Virus record (IMG/VR): IMGVR_UViG_3300020424_000003
Span: 16,676-80,675 of that record
Length of the DNA: 64,000 bases
DNA from: a virus
Strand: one strand, 5' to 3'
A model generated the notes under the pieces. The model searched no databases. It was not told the origin of the DNA and saw nothing but the letters and a program-made list of their open reading frames with translations. The position numbers and the translations under genes are program-made. Positions 39,539-48,092 of this stretch are shown here, one piece after another (position 1 is the first letter of the stretch; every line of letters begins with the position of its first letter).

Positions 39539-40111
39539 ATGAATTATATGAAATCTTTGAACAAGTGGCTACTTATTTTAGCAACAGCTTCTTGCGTGGC
39601 GCTTTTTAGCACAAATGCAAATGCTGAAACCAACACAGTGACAAGCACAGTCACGGGGACAACTACGGTTGACAAAACCCCTCCTACTGCATCAGCACCA
39701 AACGTCATGATCAACAATCAAGATGTTTGTTCAACTGGTACTAGTGCCGCAGTACAAACTCAGGTGTTTGGTATTGCAGGTGGAACCACTATCAGAGATA
39801 GAAACTGTGAAAGACTTAAATTATCCAGAGCATTATATGGAATGGGTATGAAGGTCGCGGCAGTTTCCCTACTTTGCCAAGATCCAAGAGTATTTGAAGC
39901 CATGGAGATGGCAGGAACACCTTGTCCTTACAAAGGCAAGATTGGTATTGAAGCCGCGAAAGCATGGGCTGACAATCCAGAAAAACGTCCTGACTACGAT
40001 AAATGGTTGAAAGAAAATGATCTTGAAGATACTGAAAAAGAATGGAAGAATAAAGCAACTACTTGGGGCTTCGGTCTTGGTAGCCTTGGTTTGCTTTTAT
40101 TCCTCTTATAG
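39539..40111 (+). CDS. Secreted/envelope late protein
   Basis: 190 residues: signal peptide to about residue 29 (LFSTNANA), a Thr-rich segment TNTVTSTVTGTTTV, Cys-containing helical middle (DRNCERLKLSRALYGMGMK), and a C-terminal membrane anchor FGLGSLGLLLFLL. The next protein repeats VTSTVTGT, so the two probably work together, for example as an envelope complex. Confidence 0.7.
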   Translation: MNYMKSLNKWLLILATASCVALFSTNANAETNTVTSTVTGTTTVDKTPPTASAPNVMINNQDVCSTGTSAAVQTQVFGIAGGTTIRDRNCERLKLSRALYGMGMKVAAVSLLCQDPRVFEAMEMAGTPCPYKGKIGIEAAKAWADNPEKRPDYDKWLKENDLEDTEKEWKNKATTWGFGLGSLGLLLFLL

Positions 40112-42167
40112 TCTAGCATACACTCAACAATATAACGTTGGCGACACAGGACCTAACGGTGGTACCGTGCAATCTGTCACGGTGACATCTACTGTTACAG
40201 GCACTGAGGTTGCTCTTAATGGTGGCTTCGAAGAAACAACTACAACAACTCAATACACAGAAACAGTAATAGAACAGATTTCAACAACACAAACAGTAAC
40301 CAATACCACAACAACCTCAGTAGAAACCACAACTACAAATACTTTACCAGCCATAGAAGCTGGTGATTGGTCAGCGGCAGGAACAGCAGGTGGAGTAAAT
40401 TCTAATTCTTGTAGTTACAGTGGAGGTATAGCGGCCGGTGAAGCCTGTATGGGTAAGATGAAAAACGTCAACAATAATCTTGTTACCACAGACAACTATA
40501 ATGTAAACACACTAGGAGGTGGACAGGTTACTTCAGAGTATATAGAACTAGGATCTAATCTTACTGAAGCTGAAATACAAGCAGGATTCACACTTAACTT
40601 TGGTGTACGTGTACAATCACATGGTTCAAACGCAAATGTACCATATTGTTCTGCAACAAGTGGTGACTGTAAAGATGTATTTAGAGTCACAACCAATTTG
40701 TATAAAGCAGATCCAAATGGCGGTAACCTCAGCAGTATATTAATTGGTACCTTCAATAGATATGAAACACTAACGTTTTCTAATTTTAGAAATTACAGTT
40801 ACACAGAAGACATAGGTTCAAACAACTACACAGAAATATGGGGTAACATGGAACTATGGGGTGTTGATGCAGGATATCATAAGAACGTATATGGTCCTAT
40901 ATTTTCACAACCATTCATGACTTTGACTTATGACGTTCTTACAACTGTAACAGAAACTATAACACAATTAGTTTTAAGCACACAAGAAACAGTTTACAAC
41001 ACATCAGAAGAAACTATTACAAGTATTTTCATAGGAGATACTACAACAGACACATCTATACCAGAAATAGACTTTACAGAAGTAGATTCATTTGAAATAG
41101 AAATCATTAACGAAGACACTGGCAACGGTATTGAAATGGAGTTTAGTGTTGAAGTAGATGAAACAACCAACGTTGCAACAGTTGAAATGGAATCAACAAA
41201 CATGGGCACAGGTGTAGTTACAGTAGAAACTATTGCAGAAATAGATCTTAACATTGACTTTGGAAGTCTTGACACAGGCCCAATGGATGTTAATATGCCA
41301 AGTGTTGAATCAATTGAAGCAGACATTGGTTCACAGATTGATACTGCGGTTGCTGATGCTGTTGCAGAAATAGAAATAGACTTGCCTGATATGTCTACAG
41401 ATACAACACAGATGGCAGATGCAGGGCCAGTGGTAGAGATGGCTCCACCAAGTGATGCAGGTCCTAATTCAGAACCAACTGTTGAAGTTGAAGTAAATAC
41501 TACTGAGACAAGCAATGAGACGAACACGCAAGAGACAGTTTCCGAAACAGAAAGCACAGAGAGTCCAGAAGCGGTTGAGCCAACAAGCGAGACCGTACAA
41601 GAGTCCAGTCAAGATGTGGAACAGCCAGTGGAAGAGAGTGCGAGTGAGCCGGAAGGGTCAGACAGTGGAGACACTGAGTCTGGAGAGGATACCAGTGGGA
41701 CAGAAACCGAATCCGACTCCAGTGATAGCGGAGATGCAGAGTCAAGTGATGGAGAAAGCAACGACTCTTCTTCCAGGGGAGAAAAGTCTGACGGAAAAAG
41801 CGGAAATGATAGCAAAAGCAAAAGCAAGTCAAAACAAAAAGAAAAGTCCAATTCTGAGAAGAAGAAGGAATACGTAGAGAAGAAAGTAGCAGAAGCCAAG
41901 CAGAAGATTGCTACAAAAATATTGAGTGCTATGGCAGATACTTACAATGCTATCAATGAAACCACAAAGATTGCACTTATATCAAGTTTAGCTGACACAA
42001 AGAACTTCCAAGCATACCTAGACAAGCAAAATGCTTTGCCACAGGATTGGTACACTTCAGAACAAGTGTATCAGGATATGCCACAGTTATTAGACCCAGC
42101 TTCAGTGCTATACAACATGGCACAAGACAAAATCATGGACGAAATGATCATGATGCAATATGAATAG
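40017..42167 (+). CDS. Large secreted Thr/Glu-rich protein
   Basis: 716 residues. The start overlaps the previous gene by 95 nt; a signal-like helix LLGASVLVALVCFYSSYSLA ends just past that overlap. Mature part begins YTQQYN; contains Thr-rich repeats (TVTSTVTGT), a Cys-containing beta domain (residues about 120-300), long TE-rich segments (370-500) and a Ser/Asp/Glu/Lys low-complexity region (about 500-620), ending in a helical tail. Possibly an adhesin or virion-surface protein. Not recognised. Confidence 0.65.
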   Translation: MILKILKKNGRIKQLLGASVLVALVCFYSSYSLAYTQQYNVGDTGPNGGTVQSVTVTSTVTGTEVALNGGFEETTTTTQYTETVIEQISTTQTVTNTTTTSVETTTTNTLPAIEAGDWSAAGTAGGVNSNSCSYSGGIAAGEACMGKMKNVNNNLVTTDNYNVNTLGGGQVTSEYIELGSNLTEAEIQAGFTLNFGVRVQSHGSNANVPYCSATSGDCKDVFRVTTNLYKADPNGGNLSSILIGTFNRYETLTFSNFRNYSYTEDIGSNNYTEIWGNMELWGVDAGYHKNVYGPIFSQPFMTLTYDVLTTVTETITQLVLSTQETVYNTSEETITSIFIGDTTTDTSIPEIDFTEVDSFEIEIINEDTGNGIEMEFSVEVDETTNVATVEMESTNMGTGVVTVETIAEIDLNIDFGSLDTGPMDVNMPSVESIEADIGSQIDTAVADAVAEIEIDLPDMSTDTTQMADAGPVVEMAPPSDAGPNSEPTVEVEVNTTETSNETNTQETVSETESTESPEAVEPTSETVQESSQDVEQPVEESASEPEGSDSGDTESGEDTSGTETESDSSDSGDAESSDGESNDSSSRGEKSDGKSGNDSKSKSKSKQKEKSNSEKKKEYVEKKVAEAKQKIATKILSAMADTYNAINETTKIALISSLADTKNFQAYLDKQNALPQDWYTSEQVYQDMPQLLDPASVLYNMAQDKIMDEMIMMQYE

Positions 42168-42174
42168 ATAAATA
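42168..42174 (+). promoter_or_regulatory. T4-type late promoter box
   Basis: ATAAATA overlapping the end of the preceding gene, 15 nt before the 42189 start; AAGGAG follows it. Confidence 0.55.
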
Positions 42175-42188
42175 CACAAGGAGTTATT

Positions 42189-42659
42189 ATGGCAGAAATA
42201 GAATATAAAGGTATTAAAGTAGGGGGCAGTAAGCTATTGCTTGTGATCCCTTTAATAGGTACAATCATAGGTGGTCTTTGGGGAGGCTTTGAGCTTTTCA
42301 ATAGATATCAAATGATGGAACAAAAGATCGACAGCTATGTTGCACCAGACCTTAGTGGCTTTGACAAAAAGTTAGCACTTGTACAATCCGAACTTGACAT
42401 GGTGCTTGAAGAAGTAACCCTTGTTGCTGATGTGGCCAAAGAACTCAAGAACGACTTACGTGGTGATGTAAGACGTATCGAAAAGATCGTTGAAGACGTT
42501 GAAACAAGAGTCAAAAATGACAGTAGAGAACTTAACACAGACATCAGCGAAGCTATCAAAGATATCAAACAAGAAATGGCTGACCTTGAAGCGAAGATCG
42601 AAAAGCAAATTAAAACTGCTTTAGAAAATCCTTTAAGTAATATGGCAACTACGAAGTAG
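42189..42659 (+). CDS. Membrane-anchored coiled-coil protein
   Basis: 156 residues: helix SKLLLVIPLIGTIIGGLWGGF near the N-terminus, then a long coiled coil (residues 60-145, VARDEVETRV-type heptads). Common layout in marine T4-like phages; role unknown. Confidence 0.7.
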   Translation: MAEIEYKGIKVGGSKLLLVIPLIGTIIGGLWGGFELFNRYQMMEQKIDSYVAPDLSGFDKKLALVQSELDMVLEEVTLVADVAKELKNDLRGDVRRIEKIVEDVETRVKNDSRELNTDISEAIKDIKQEMADLEAKIEKQIKTALENPLSNMATTK

Positions 42660-42661
42660 TA

Positions 42662-43063
42662 TTATTCAACAACCTTTACGTGTTTACTTGGTTTAAATCC
42701 GTTAGCAGGATTTAACTCTAAGCCAGTCAATACAATACAAGCAGAGTTTGTTTCAGGAAACAATGCTATGACGCTCCAAGTCTTTGACACTGGATTCATT
42801 GCCATAACTCCTGGTTGTTGTAGCACTCTTCCATCTGGTATAGGAACAAAAACAATCATGTTTGCTAATGGTTGCTCTTGATACTTTGTAATGGTTTCCA
42901 TGACTGCATCCATACTTCCGCAATCTGTTAAAATAGGTAACTTCATAAACGCACTTGGGTTTTGTTCTTGTTCTGGTGCTGGTGTCGGTGTGCTTTCATG
43001 CTCTGCCATGGCAGTAACAGAAAGGAATGACAACAGAATTGCTATTAATAATGTTTTAATCAT
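42662..43063 (-). CDS. Small periplasmic protein
   Basis: 133 residues, signal peptide MIKTLLIAILLSFLSVTAMA, then Pro/Glu-rich, then a beta fold with Cys pair (LTDCGSMDA, NSACIVLTG). Periplasmic. Not recognised. Confidence 0.65.
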   Translation of the reverse strand: MIKTLLIAILLSFLSVTAMAEHESTPTPAPEQEQNPSAFMKLPILTDCGSMDAVMETITKYQEQPLANMIVFVPIPDGRVLQQPGVMAMNPVSKTWSVIALFPETNSACIVLTGLELNPANGFKPSKHVKVVE

Positions 43064-43086
43064 GATGCATACCTCCTAGTATGCTC

Positions 43087-43629
43087 TTACAAGTATTTAG
43101 AAAACGTTTGTTTACTACAAAGGTCTACAGCTTTTAAATACTGTTCGTCTCCGTTGTAATCAAATATCGAATGATTACTTGGCTTGTCTAATACTAACCA
43201 AGCACGTTCCTTTATCTCTCGAGCTAGTTGTTGTTCAGTCCAGATACTCATACCAGCAAACATTCTCCAACCTTTTGGTGTGTTGCCTGTGGATAACTTT
43301 TCAATCATTAACATATCACTTGTCATTGCAAGTGACTCTCCACTTTGTAAAGTATTTGTACTTTGCCACTCATTGGTGTGTAATAATAGCACAGAGGTCT
43401 CACTCACTGGTCCACCTTTGTGAACAAAGGTCTCATCCAGTGCCGGATCAAAAGGAATGTCTTTTAATAATCCTAGGCTACTGCATTTAAATTCAGACGG
43501 CTTGTTAAGAATGACACCAATCACAGATCCATCATCACGTTGTTCATAAATGTAAACAACAGCTCTGGTGAACACAGGATTAGCATTCAGTATAGGTCCT
43601 GCTACTAACAGTTTGCCTCTAAACGACAT
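43087..43629 (-). CDS. AlgH/UPF0301 (YqgE) protein
   Basis: 180 residues from MSFRGKLLVAGPILNANPVFTR; a longer frame starts 30 nt earlier. YIYEQRDDGSVIGVILNKP, VHKGGPVSETSVLLLHTNEW and GWRMFAGMSIWTEQQL match UPF0301. Function unclear in bacteria (some link to transcription regulation). Host-like acquisition. Confidence 0.85.
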   Translation of the reverse strand: MSFRGKLLVAGPILNANPVFTRAVVYIYEQRDDGSVIGVILNKPSEFKCSSLGLLKDIPFDPALDETFVHKGGPVSETSVLLLHTNEWQSTNTLQSGESLAMTSDMLMIEKLSTGNTPKGWRMFAGMSIWTEQQLAREIKERAWLVLDKPSNHSIFDYNGDEQYLKAVDLCSKQTFSKYL

Positions 43630-43630
43630 T

Positions 43631-43870
43631 TTAACTCCAGTCTGGTAGTGGTCCGCCATATTTTTTCCCTTTTATTTTCTTTCCGCCTACCGTTACACGC
43701 TTCTTGCCAACTTTATGGCTCTTTTTTCCTGATCGTGTTCGTAGACCTTGTGATTTGCATGAAGCAAGGTTAGAGGCACCGAGAGCAGAATCTGGTCTCG
43801 ATGATCTACATAACTTCTTAGATGCCTGTGCTTCAAGCTCAGCATTCGTGTCTAAATCAACTATTCTCAT
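43631..43870 (-). CDS. Small basic protein
   Basis: 79 residues with Lys/Arg-rich C-terminus (SGKKSHKVGKKRVTVGGKK). Abuts AlgH-like gene. Possibly DNA-binding or virion-internal. Confidence 0.55.
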   Translation of the reverse strand: MRIVDLDTNAELEAQASKKLCRSSRPDSALGASNLASCKSQGLRTRSGKKSHKVGKKRVTVGGKKIKGKKYGGPLPDWS

Positions 43871-43881
43871 TGCAATAGTAT

Positions 43882-44094
43882 TTACCTATATTTGTCTGCA
43901 GGGTTTTCATAATTGTCTTTTTCATTACATAATCTAAATGTTAGCACTTTTCTCGGTCCTTTCGTTGTATTAACAGAGATGTCACCTGATTTGTCGAAGT
44001 ATTCTATCTTTGTTATCTTTGCTCGTTCGTGTTTACCTATCAGAATCTCTTGCCCAACCTGTAAGTTGAGGTTAAGTTGTTTAATATGTGCCAT
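43882..44094 (-). CDS. Small barrel-like protein
   Basis: 70 residues from the ATG preceded by AAAGGAG (MAHIKQLNLNLQVGQEILI). Beta-rich with KITKIEYFDKSGDISV; may be a translation- or RNA-related barrel. Confidence 0.55.
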   Translation of the reverse strand: MAHIKQLNLNLQVGQEILIGKHERAKITKIEYFDKSGDISVNTTKGPRKVLTFRLCNEKDNYENPADKYR

Positions 44095-44142
44095 TGGAGT
44101 CTCCTTTCGGACCATTGAACATGGTCATCGAGATTGTACTAG

Positions 44143-44149
44143 TATTTAT
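44143..44149 (-). promoter_or_regulatory. T4-type late promoter box
   Basis: ATAAATA on the minus strand 49 nt before the 44094 start. Confidence 0.5.
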
Positions 44150-44152
44150 TAT

Positions 44153-44164
44153 AGGCCCCGCTGT
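44153..44164 (+). repeat. AGGCCCCGCTGT repeat, copy 1
   Basis: Twelve-base repeat, with copies at 44836-44847 and 56642-56653. Copies 1 and 2 share 14 nt (AGGCCCCGCTGTAA) and flank the HemD-like gene. Confidence 0.75.
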
Positions 44165-44220
44165 AACATTTTCAAATAAATTGGTTTAGTCTATTTGTAT
44201 CATACCTATAAGGCGATTAC

Positions 44221-44227
44221 ATAAGTA
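44221..44227 (+). promoter_or_regulatory. Late box upstream of HemD-like gene
   Basis: ATAAGTA, 9 nt before the 44237 ATG. Confidence 0.4.
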
Positions 44228-44236
44228 ATTTTGCAT

Positions 44237-44830
44237 ATGAACATTTATACACAATTAAATGAACCAAAAGATCTAGATGCAGGTAGTAAATGGTTACCAT
44301 GCCTACAAACAACGCCGGTTAAACACAGGCAGGCGTGGCCAGAAGCATTGTTAATTACACACATTGATGCAATTAAACACTATGATTATGATATAGTGCC
44401 TTTGCTTAACCAAACTGTGCATTGTATTGGACCAAAGACCTATGACAGACTAAAAGACATGGGCTTTGCCAACGTAAATTTGCATGGCTTGTATGCAGAA
44501 GATATTAAGATATCATCAATGCCTATTACACCATGCACTTGGTTACATGGAGATCGTTATAGCAAAGACTTTGCAACCTTCACTGGCGTCACTGCTATCC
44601 AAACCTACAAGACGTCACTGCTTGAAGCTTCACTGTCCGAAATAAAAAAAATGGTCACTGACGGTAACCCACCAGAAAAAATTTATGTCTATTCAAACCT
44701 TGTATGTGAGGGGTTGCAGGACATAGACTGGCCACAGACTGAATTGGTTCATGTTGAATCTTGCAAATCGGTTGATCCTGATAAGTGGTTGAAAACAAAG
44801 AGTTTTTATCCAGGTCAAGAAACTAATTAA
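44237..44830 (+). CDS. HemD-like protein (uroporphyrinogen-III synthase fold)
   Basis: 197 residues. LLITHIDAIKHYDYDIVPLL then VHCIGPKTYDRLKDMGFANV is the family pattern (VGxxTAxxLxxxGF), and TWLHGDRYSKDFATF...VTAIQTYKTS matches the second-half lRGxxxRxxL...YxT pattern. It is shorter than typical HemD (about 240). HemD turns hydroxymethylbilane into uroporphyrinogen III; with ALA synthase and heme oxygenase it would extend tetrapyrrole control. Motif recognition by eye only. Confidence 0.5.
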   Translation: MNIYTQLNEPKDLDAGSKWLPCLQTTPVKHRQAWPEALLITHIDAIKHYDYDIVPLLNQTVHCIGPKTYDRLKDMGFANVNLHGLYAEDIKISSMPITPCTWLHGDRYSKDFATFTGVTAIQTYKTSLLEASLSEIKKMVTDGNPPEKIYVYSNLVCEGLQDIDWPQTELVHVESCKSVDPDKWLKTKSFYPGQETN

Positions 44831-44835
44831 CCAAA

Positions 44836-44847
44836 AGGCCCCGCTGT
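44836..44847 (+). repeat. AGGCCCCGCTGT repeat, copy 2
   Basis: See copy at 44153-44164; lies 6 nt after the HemD-like stop. Confidence 0.75.
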
Positions 44848-44946
44848 AAGGTCCACCACCAATCCAAAGAAACCTTCCATTTTATGGGCGGTTAAGACCT
44901 TCATGAGGCCTTCCACGGTCTGTCGAAAAATATTTTCCAAAAGAGG

Positions 44947-44975
44947 TTGACTTTTCTATACTCAGGCCTTATATT
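44947..44975 (+). promoter_or_regulatory. Early promoter
   Basis: GGTTGACT, 17-bp spacer ending GGCCT, TATATT. First of the early-promoter series on the plus strand. Confidence 0.8.
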
Positions 44976-44984
44976 AAAAAGTAT

Positions 44985-45212
44985 ATGAAGAACACAACGA
45001 CAATTATATGGATTGCCTGTGTAGTTTTTTTGGTAGCAATAACCACCAAAGCAATGGCACACGATTCATTCAACGATAAGGTTAATAATTGGGTTGCTAA
45101 AGAGAAAGAAAAGACTATTCAATTCCAGAAAGAGAGTTGGGCTGAAAGTAAAGAACAATTAGGCAGAACTTGGAATTCAATTAAGAATCTTTTTCAAAAA
45201 AAGGCTCAATAG
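44985..45212 (+). CDS. Small exported protein
   Basis: 75 residues, signal peptide to AMA (MKNTTTIIWIACVVFLVAIT), then a charged helix (WVAKEKEKTIQFQKESW). Periplasmic; no function assigned. Confidence 0.65.
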   Translation: MKNTTTIIWIACVVFLVAITTKAMAHDSFNDKVNNWVAKEKEKTIQFQKESWAESKEQLGRTWNSIKNLFQKKAQ

Positions 45213-45244
45213 ATAACAATTAAAAAGGCGGAAGGAGGCCTAGC

Positions 45245-45496
45245 ATGATTAAGAAACTTTCACTTATTATTATATTAGGCCTCGTCACTACGGGTTGCTC
45301 GGTGTCTTCACTGACAAAGAATCCGAAATACGAATGGCTCACTGGCGGACAGGCCGCCTATGGTGATAAGCCAGGTGATGTATGTTATACCTGCGGTGAG
45401 AATTTTATTTTCATCAAGAACGAACCACTAGGTGCCCAAAGAGAAGCATGGCGAAATGGCTTTTATTGGGGTGGCGATCAAAATCCCAAATATTAA
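45245..45496 (+). CDS. Small lipoprotein
   Basis: 83 residues, signal peptide with lipobox TTGC; Tyr/Cys-rich tail (DVCYTCGENFIF). GGAAGGAGG upstream. Tail of the 44985 transcript, before tRNA-Trp. Confidence 0.7.
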   Translation: MIKKLSLIIILGLVTTGCSVSSLTKNPKYEWLTGGQAAYGDKPGDVCYTCGENFIFIKNEPLGAQREAWRNGFYWGGDQNPKY

Positions 45497-45504
45497 AAAA
45501 ATAA

Positions 45505-45578
45505 GGGGGAGTGGTATAATGGTATTACACGGGTCTCCAAAACCTTAGATCGAGGTTCGATTCCTCGCTCCTCTGCCA
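45505..45578 (+). tRNA. tRNA-Trp (CCA)
   Basis: 74 nt with encoded CCA. Acceptor GGGGGAG / CTCCTCT (wobble pairs at ends), anticodon loop CTCCAAA, T-arm CGAGG-TTCGATT-CCTCG. Confidence 0.88.
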
Positions 45579-45642
45579 AAACTTTTTTTCATCTTTTTTC
45601 CAAAAGCCAATAAAATCAATGGTTTACAAGGCCAAAAAAAGG

Positions 45643-45671
45643 TTGACCTTTTGAGCATTAGGCCTTATACT
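45643..45671 (+). promoter_or_regulatory. Early promoter with second -10-like box
   Basis: TTGACC, 17-bp spacer ending GGCCT, TATACT, then N5 and CATAAT. Confidence 0.8.
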
Positions 45672-45708
45672 ATAAACATAATAAGGAATTAGGCAGAGGG
45701 CAAAAAAT

Positions 45709-46254
45709 ATGTTAGAACTTATCAAAGAAATCAAATCCAGAAACATTAAAACAAAGGCTTGGATCGCAGAAGATCCTAAGAACCGTTGGGCAGGTTTATA
45801 CCCAGAGGACGAAGCCCATTGGGTTGAAAGGGGTATCACTACCCTTGCTGATCTCGAAAGAGATGAGTTGGCCACTTATATCTATGAAGGCCACAAGGAT
45901 GCCTTTGGCACAAAAGGTCGTCACTACGACTTTGACAGCATGACTCTTCAGGAGTTGAAAGATGAGGCCGACTATATTAGTAAGGCCGCGAACGAAACTT
46001 ATGAGCGAGAAGAAGCTCATAAGAAAGAGTGCCTTAATGAGTTCAAGGCTCTCGTTCAAAAGACGATTGCCAATGGTGCTGGCGATGAGGAAACTGCCTT
46101 AAGGTGGTTAAGCCAAGGCGAAAAATTTTATCACATCCAGGACATTGAATCTTGGGTTTGGGATTACGGTATTCTTTTTACCGACTACGGTAGAGAGCTT
46201 GTTAAAAAACTCGAAGGCATAGTGACCTTCGAAGAATGGAAGGAGGCTGTATAA
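45709..46254 (+). CDS. Early phage protein, unknown
   Basis: 181 residues, helical and acidic (WIAEDPKNRWAGLYPEDEAHW). Leader GCAGAGGGCAAAAAATATG matches the early leader. Likely part of the host-takeover set. No family recognised. Confidence 0.75.
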   Translation: MLELIKEIKSRNIKTKAWIAEDPKNRWAGLYPEDEAHWVERGITTLADLERDELATYIYEGHKDAFGTKGRHYDFDSMTLQELKDEADYISKAANETYEREEAHKKECLNEFKALVQKTIANGAGDEETALRWLSQGEKFYHIQDIESWVWDYGILFTDYGRELVKKLEGIVTFEEWKEAV

Positions 46255-46532
46255 TGGGGTTAGAAACTCATGCGATAGTTGAAATCAAAGAAAGGTTTCA
46301 CAAAGAAGGAAATGCCATGCCACATATGAATTGGGAGTATGGTACATTATATATTGATACCAATAGGCAGGAGGACTTGGATACCATCAAAGATGTTATG
46401 TTAAATGAAGTCCTAGTACCTGGCTGTGATGTTCAGTTTAATTGCCTAAAGGCTACGAAAACTGAGCCTTGGGACCAATGGGCAATGGATATTATCCATA
46501 AAAATAGCGACTTCTTAGAGGTTGACAAATAA
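46254..46532 (+). CDS. Early phage protein, unknown
   Basis: 92 residues from MGLETHAIVEIKERF (GGAGG upstream). Overlaps previous stop by 1 nt. Cys-containing VPGCDVQFNCLKATK. Confidence 0.65.
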   Translation: MGLETHAIVEIKERFHKEGNAMPHMNWEYGTLYIDTNRQEDLDTIKDVMLNEVLVPGCDVQFNCLKATKTEPWDQWAMDIIHKNSDFLEVDK

Positions 46533-46550
46533 TTAGGCAGGCATTATATT
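46522..46550 (+). promoter_or_regulatory. Early promoter
   Basis: TTGACA, 17-bp spacer ending GGCAT, TATATT, then N5 and TATAGG. Confidence 0.75.
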
Positions 46551-46588
46551 AGTATTATAGGCAATTAAAAATGGAGGCTAGAAAACAA

Positions 46589-46963
46589 ATGATAGGGCAA
46601 AAAACAATTAATAAATTAGATATGATAGATATCCAACAAAAGGCAAAAATGGCAGGAAAGACAGCCATTCATGATTTCCTAAATGATTGGAATGAGAAGA
46701 CAGGTGGCAATGAATACGGTGAACCAATGTATTGTGGTTTTGCCTGGGTTGATGTTTATGTCACAAGAACAAATTCAAAAGAAGCGAAATTATTAGAGTC
46801 AGTGGGCTTTAAGAAATCCTACAGAGCAAAGACAATGACTATGTGGAATCCTGCAGATTACAATGGTCAGTCAATGGATTGTAGAGAAGTAGGTGCTCAG
46901 GCCTATGCTGATGTTTTAAGAGCATATGGTTTTAGAGCTTCAATGGGATCGAGGGCAGACTAA
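46589..46963 (+). CDS. Early phage protein, unknown
   Basis: 124 residues from the ATG 12 nt after GGAGG (MIGQKTINKLDMIDIQQKA). NEYGEPMYCGFAWVDVYVTR and a fold with QSMDCREVGAQAYADVLR; soluble alpha/beta. Not recognised. Confidence 0.65.
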   Translation: MIGQKTINKLDMIDIQQKAKMAGKTAIHDFLNDWNEKTGGNEYGEPMYCGFAWVDVYVTRTNSKEAKLLESVGFKKSYRAKTMTMWNPADYNGQSMDCREVGAQAYADVLRAYGFRASMGSRAD

Positions 46964-47352
46964 TGACAAAGACTACAGAAATATATCCAATGAGAGAAGA
47001 CCTAGGTAAGAATCTTTATAGGAAGAAGACTTACTATACGGTCTGCATAGAACAAGATGTTTTGGCCAAAGACAAGGACGAAGCAGAACAGAAGTTCTTA
47101 GACGGTGGTGGCATAAACTACGATAATGTCAACACGGACTTGACGACAGAAAACGAAGGTGTTGAAACTTATATCTGTGATGCCAATTATACTGAATCAG
47201 AAGATACTGAATATCTTGGTAAGGTTGTATATGAAGATACCGATTATGCAGAAGAAGACGGTTTCGTAGAGATTGATTATTATGCTGAGGAGCATGAAGA
47301 ATCACCTATGAAGGATTTCAAAGAAAAAGTTTTAGAGGGAGAAACAATATGA
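46963..47352 (+). CDS. Acidic early protein
   Basis: 129 residues, very acidic C-terminal half (DTDYAEEDGFVEIDYYAEEHEE). Could be a DNA mimic or inhibitor, but this is a guess. Overlaps neighbours by 1 and 4 nt. Confidence 0.65.
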   Translation: MTKTTEIYPMREDLGKNLYRKKTYYTVCIEQDVLAKDKDEAEQKFLDGGGINYDNVNTDLTTENEGVETYICDANYTESEDTEYLGKVVYEDTDYAEEDGFVEIDYYAEEHEESPMKDFKEKVLEGETI

Positions 47353-47561
47353 TCAGAGAAAAGACACAAAAAGAATTGGTGATTGATCTTACAGGACCAG
47401 ATGGCAATGCCTTTGCATTGATGGCCTATGCTAAGAAGTTGGCTGTTCAATTAGGTATGAACTATCATGTGATCATAGATGAAATGAAACAGGGCGACTA
47501 TGAGCACCTAGTGAAGACATTTGATTTTCATTTTGGTGACTATGTCGTATTGGAGAGATAA
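47349..47561 (+). CDS. Small early protein
   Basis: 70 residues, MIREKTQKELVIDLTGPDGNA. Alpha/beta, not recognised. Confidence 0.6.
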   Translation: MIREKTQKELVIDLTGPDGNAFALMAYAKKLAVQLGMNYHVIIDEMKQGDYEHLVKTFDFHFGDYVVLER

Positions 47562-47562
47562 T

Positions 47563-47793
47563 ATGTGGGAAGATGAATTATTTGATGAGATACAGGTAGG
47601 CGATAAGGTTTGGTATGAAACACCACAAGGCCAAACTTTCACAGCCAAGGCAGTCATGCAGGGACCACATGGTTGGGTCTGCAATAGAGGACAAGGACAG
47701 CCAGTGGTAGTGAACGAAGGTGCCAACTATTTAGGCCACAAGAAGGCAAAGAATAGGAAGCCAGACTATTTGGGAAAGTGGTTGAATGCCTGA
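47563..47793 (+). CDS. Small early protein with barrel-like start
   Basis: 76 residues from MWEDELFDEIQVGDKVWYETP (GGAGAG upstream), a KOW/Tudor-like IQVGDKVWYET start and Trp/Gly-rich middle. Possibly a small barrel. Confidence 0.6.
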   Translation: MWEDELFDEIQVGDKVWYETPQGQTFTAKAVMQGPHGWVCNRGQGQPVVVNEGANYLGHKKAKNRKPDYLGKWLNA

Positions 47794-47902
47794 ATTGATT
47801 ATAGGAATAGGAGCAATGATGTTGACCATCGGTATTCCTTATTCTTTTGTGATATTGATATTAATGCTATGGAACAAGGAGGAACCAAATGATAGAAGAT
47901 AG
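47786..47902 (+). CDS. Small membrane peptide
   Basis: 38 residues, MPELIIGIGAMMLTIGIPYSF with one helix and a basic end. Overlaps both neighbours (8 and 14 nt). Confidence 0.5.
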   Translation: MPELIIGIGAMMLTIGIPYSFVILILMLWNKEEPNDRR

Positions 47903-48092
47903 CGATCTTTTTATTAAGGTGGTATTCTATTCTGCCTTATTGGTAGGATGCGGATGGTATCTTGGAAGAGGGAATGGTATCAAACAAGGAGCCGGAAAGG
48001 TCATAGATCATCTTTGTGAGAACGGATACCTAAGACACCAAAAGAAGAATGGTGAGATTGAATTAATTAAACTCAACGGAGAAATAGAATGA
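47889..48092 (+). CDS. Small membrane-anchored protein
   Basis: 67 residues, helix VVFYSALLVGCGWYLGRG then KVIDHLCENGYLRHQKKNGE. Confidence 0.6.
   Translation: MIEDSDLFIKVVFYSALLVGCGWYLGRGNGIKQGAGKVIDHLCENGYLRHQKKNGEIELIKLNGEIE

Noticed and set aside
40994-41899. Several ORFs antisense or out of frame in the Thr/Glu/Ser-rich gene
   Set aside because: They come from repetitive codon usage of the 40017-42167 gene.
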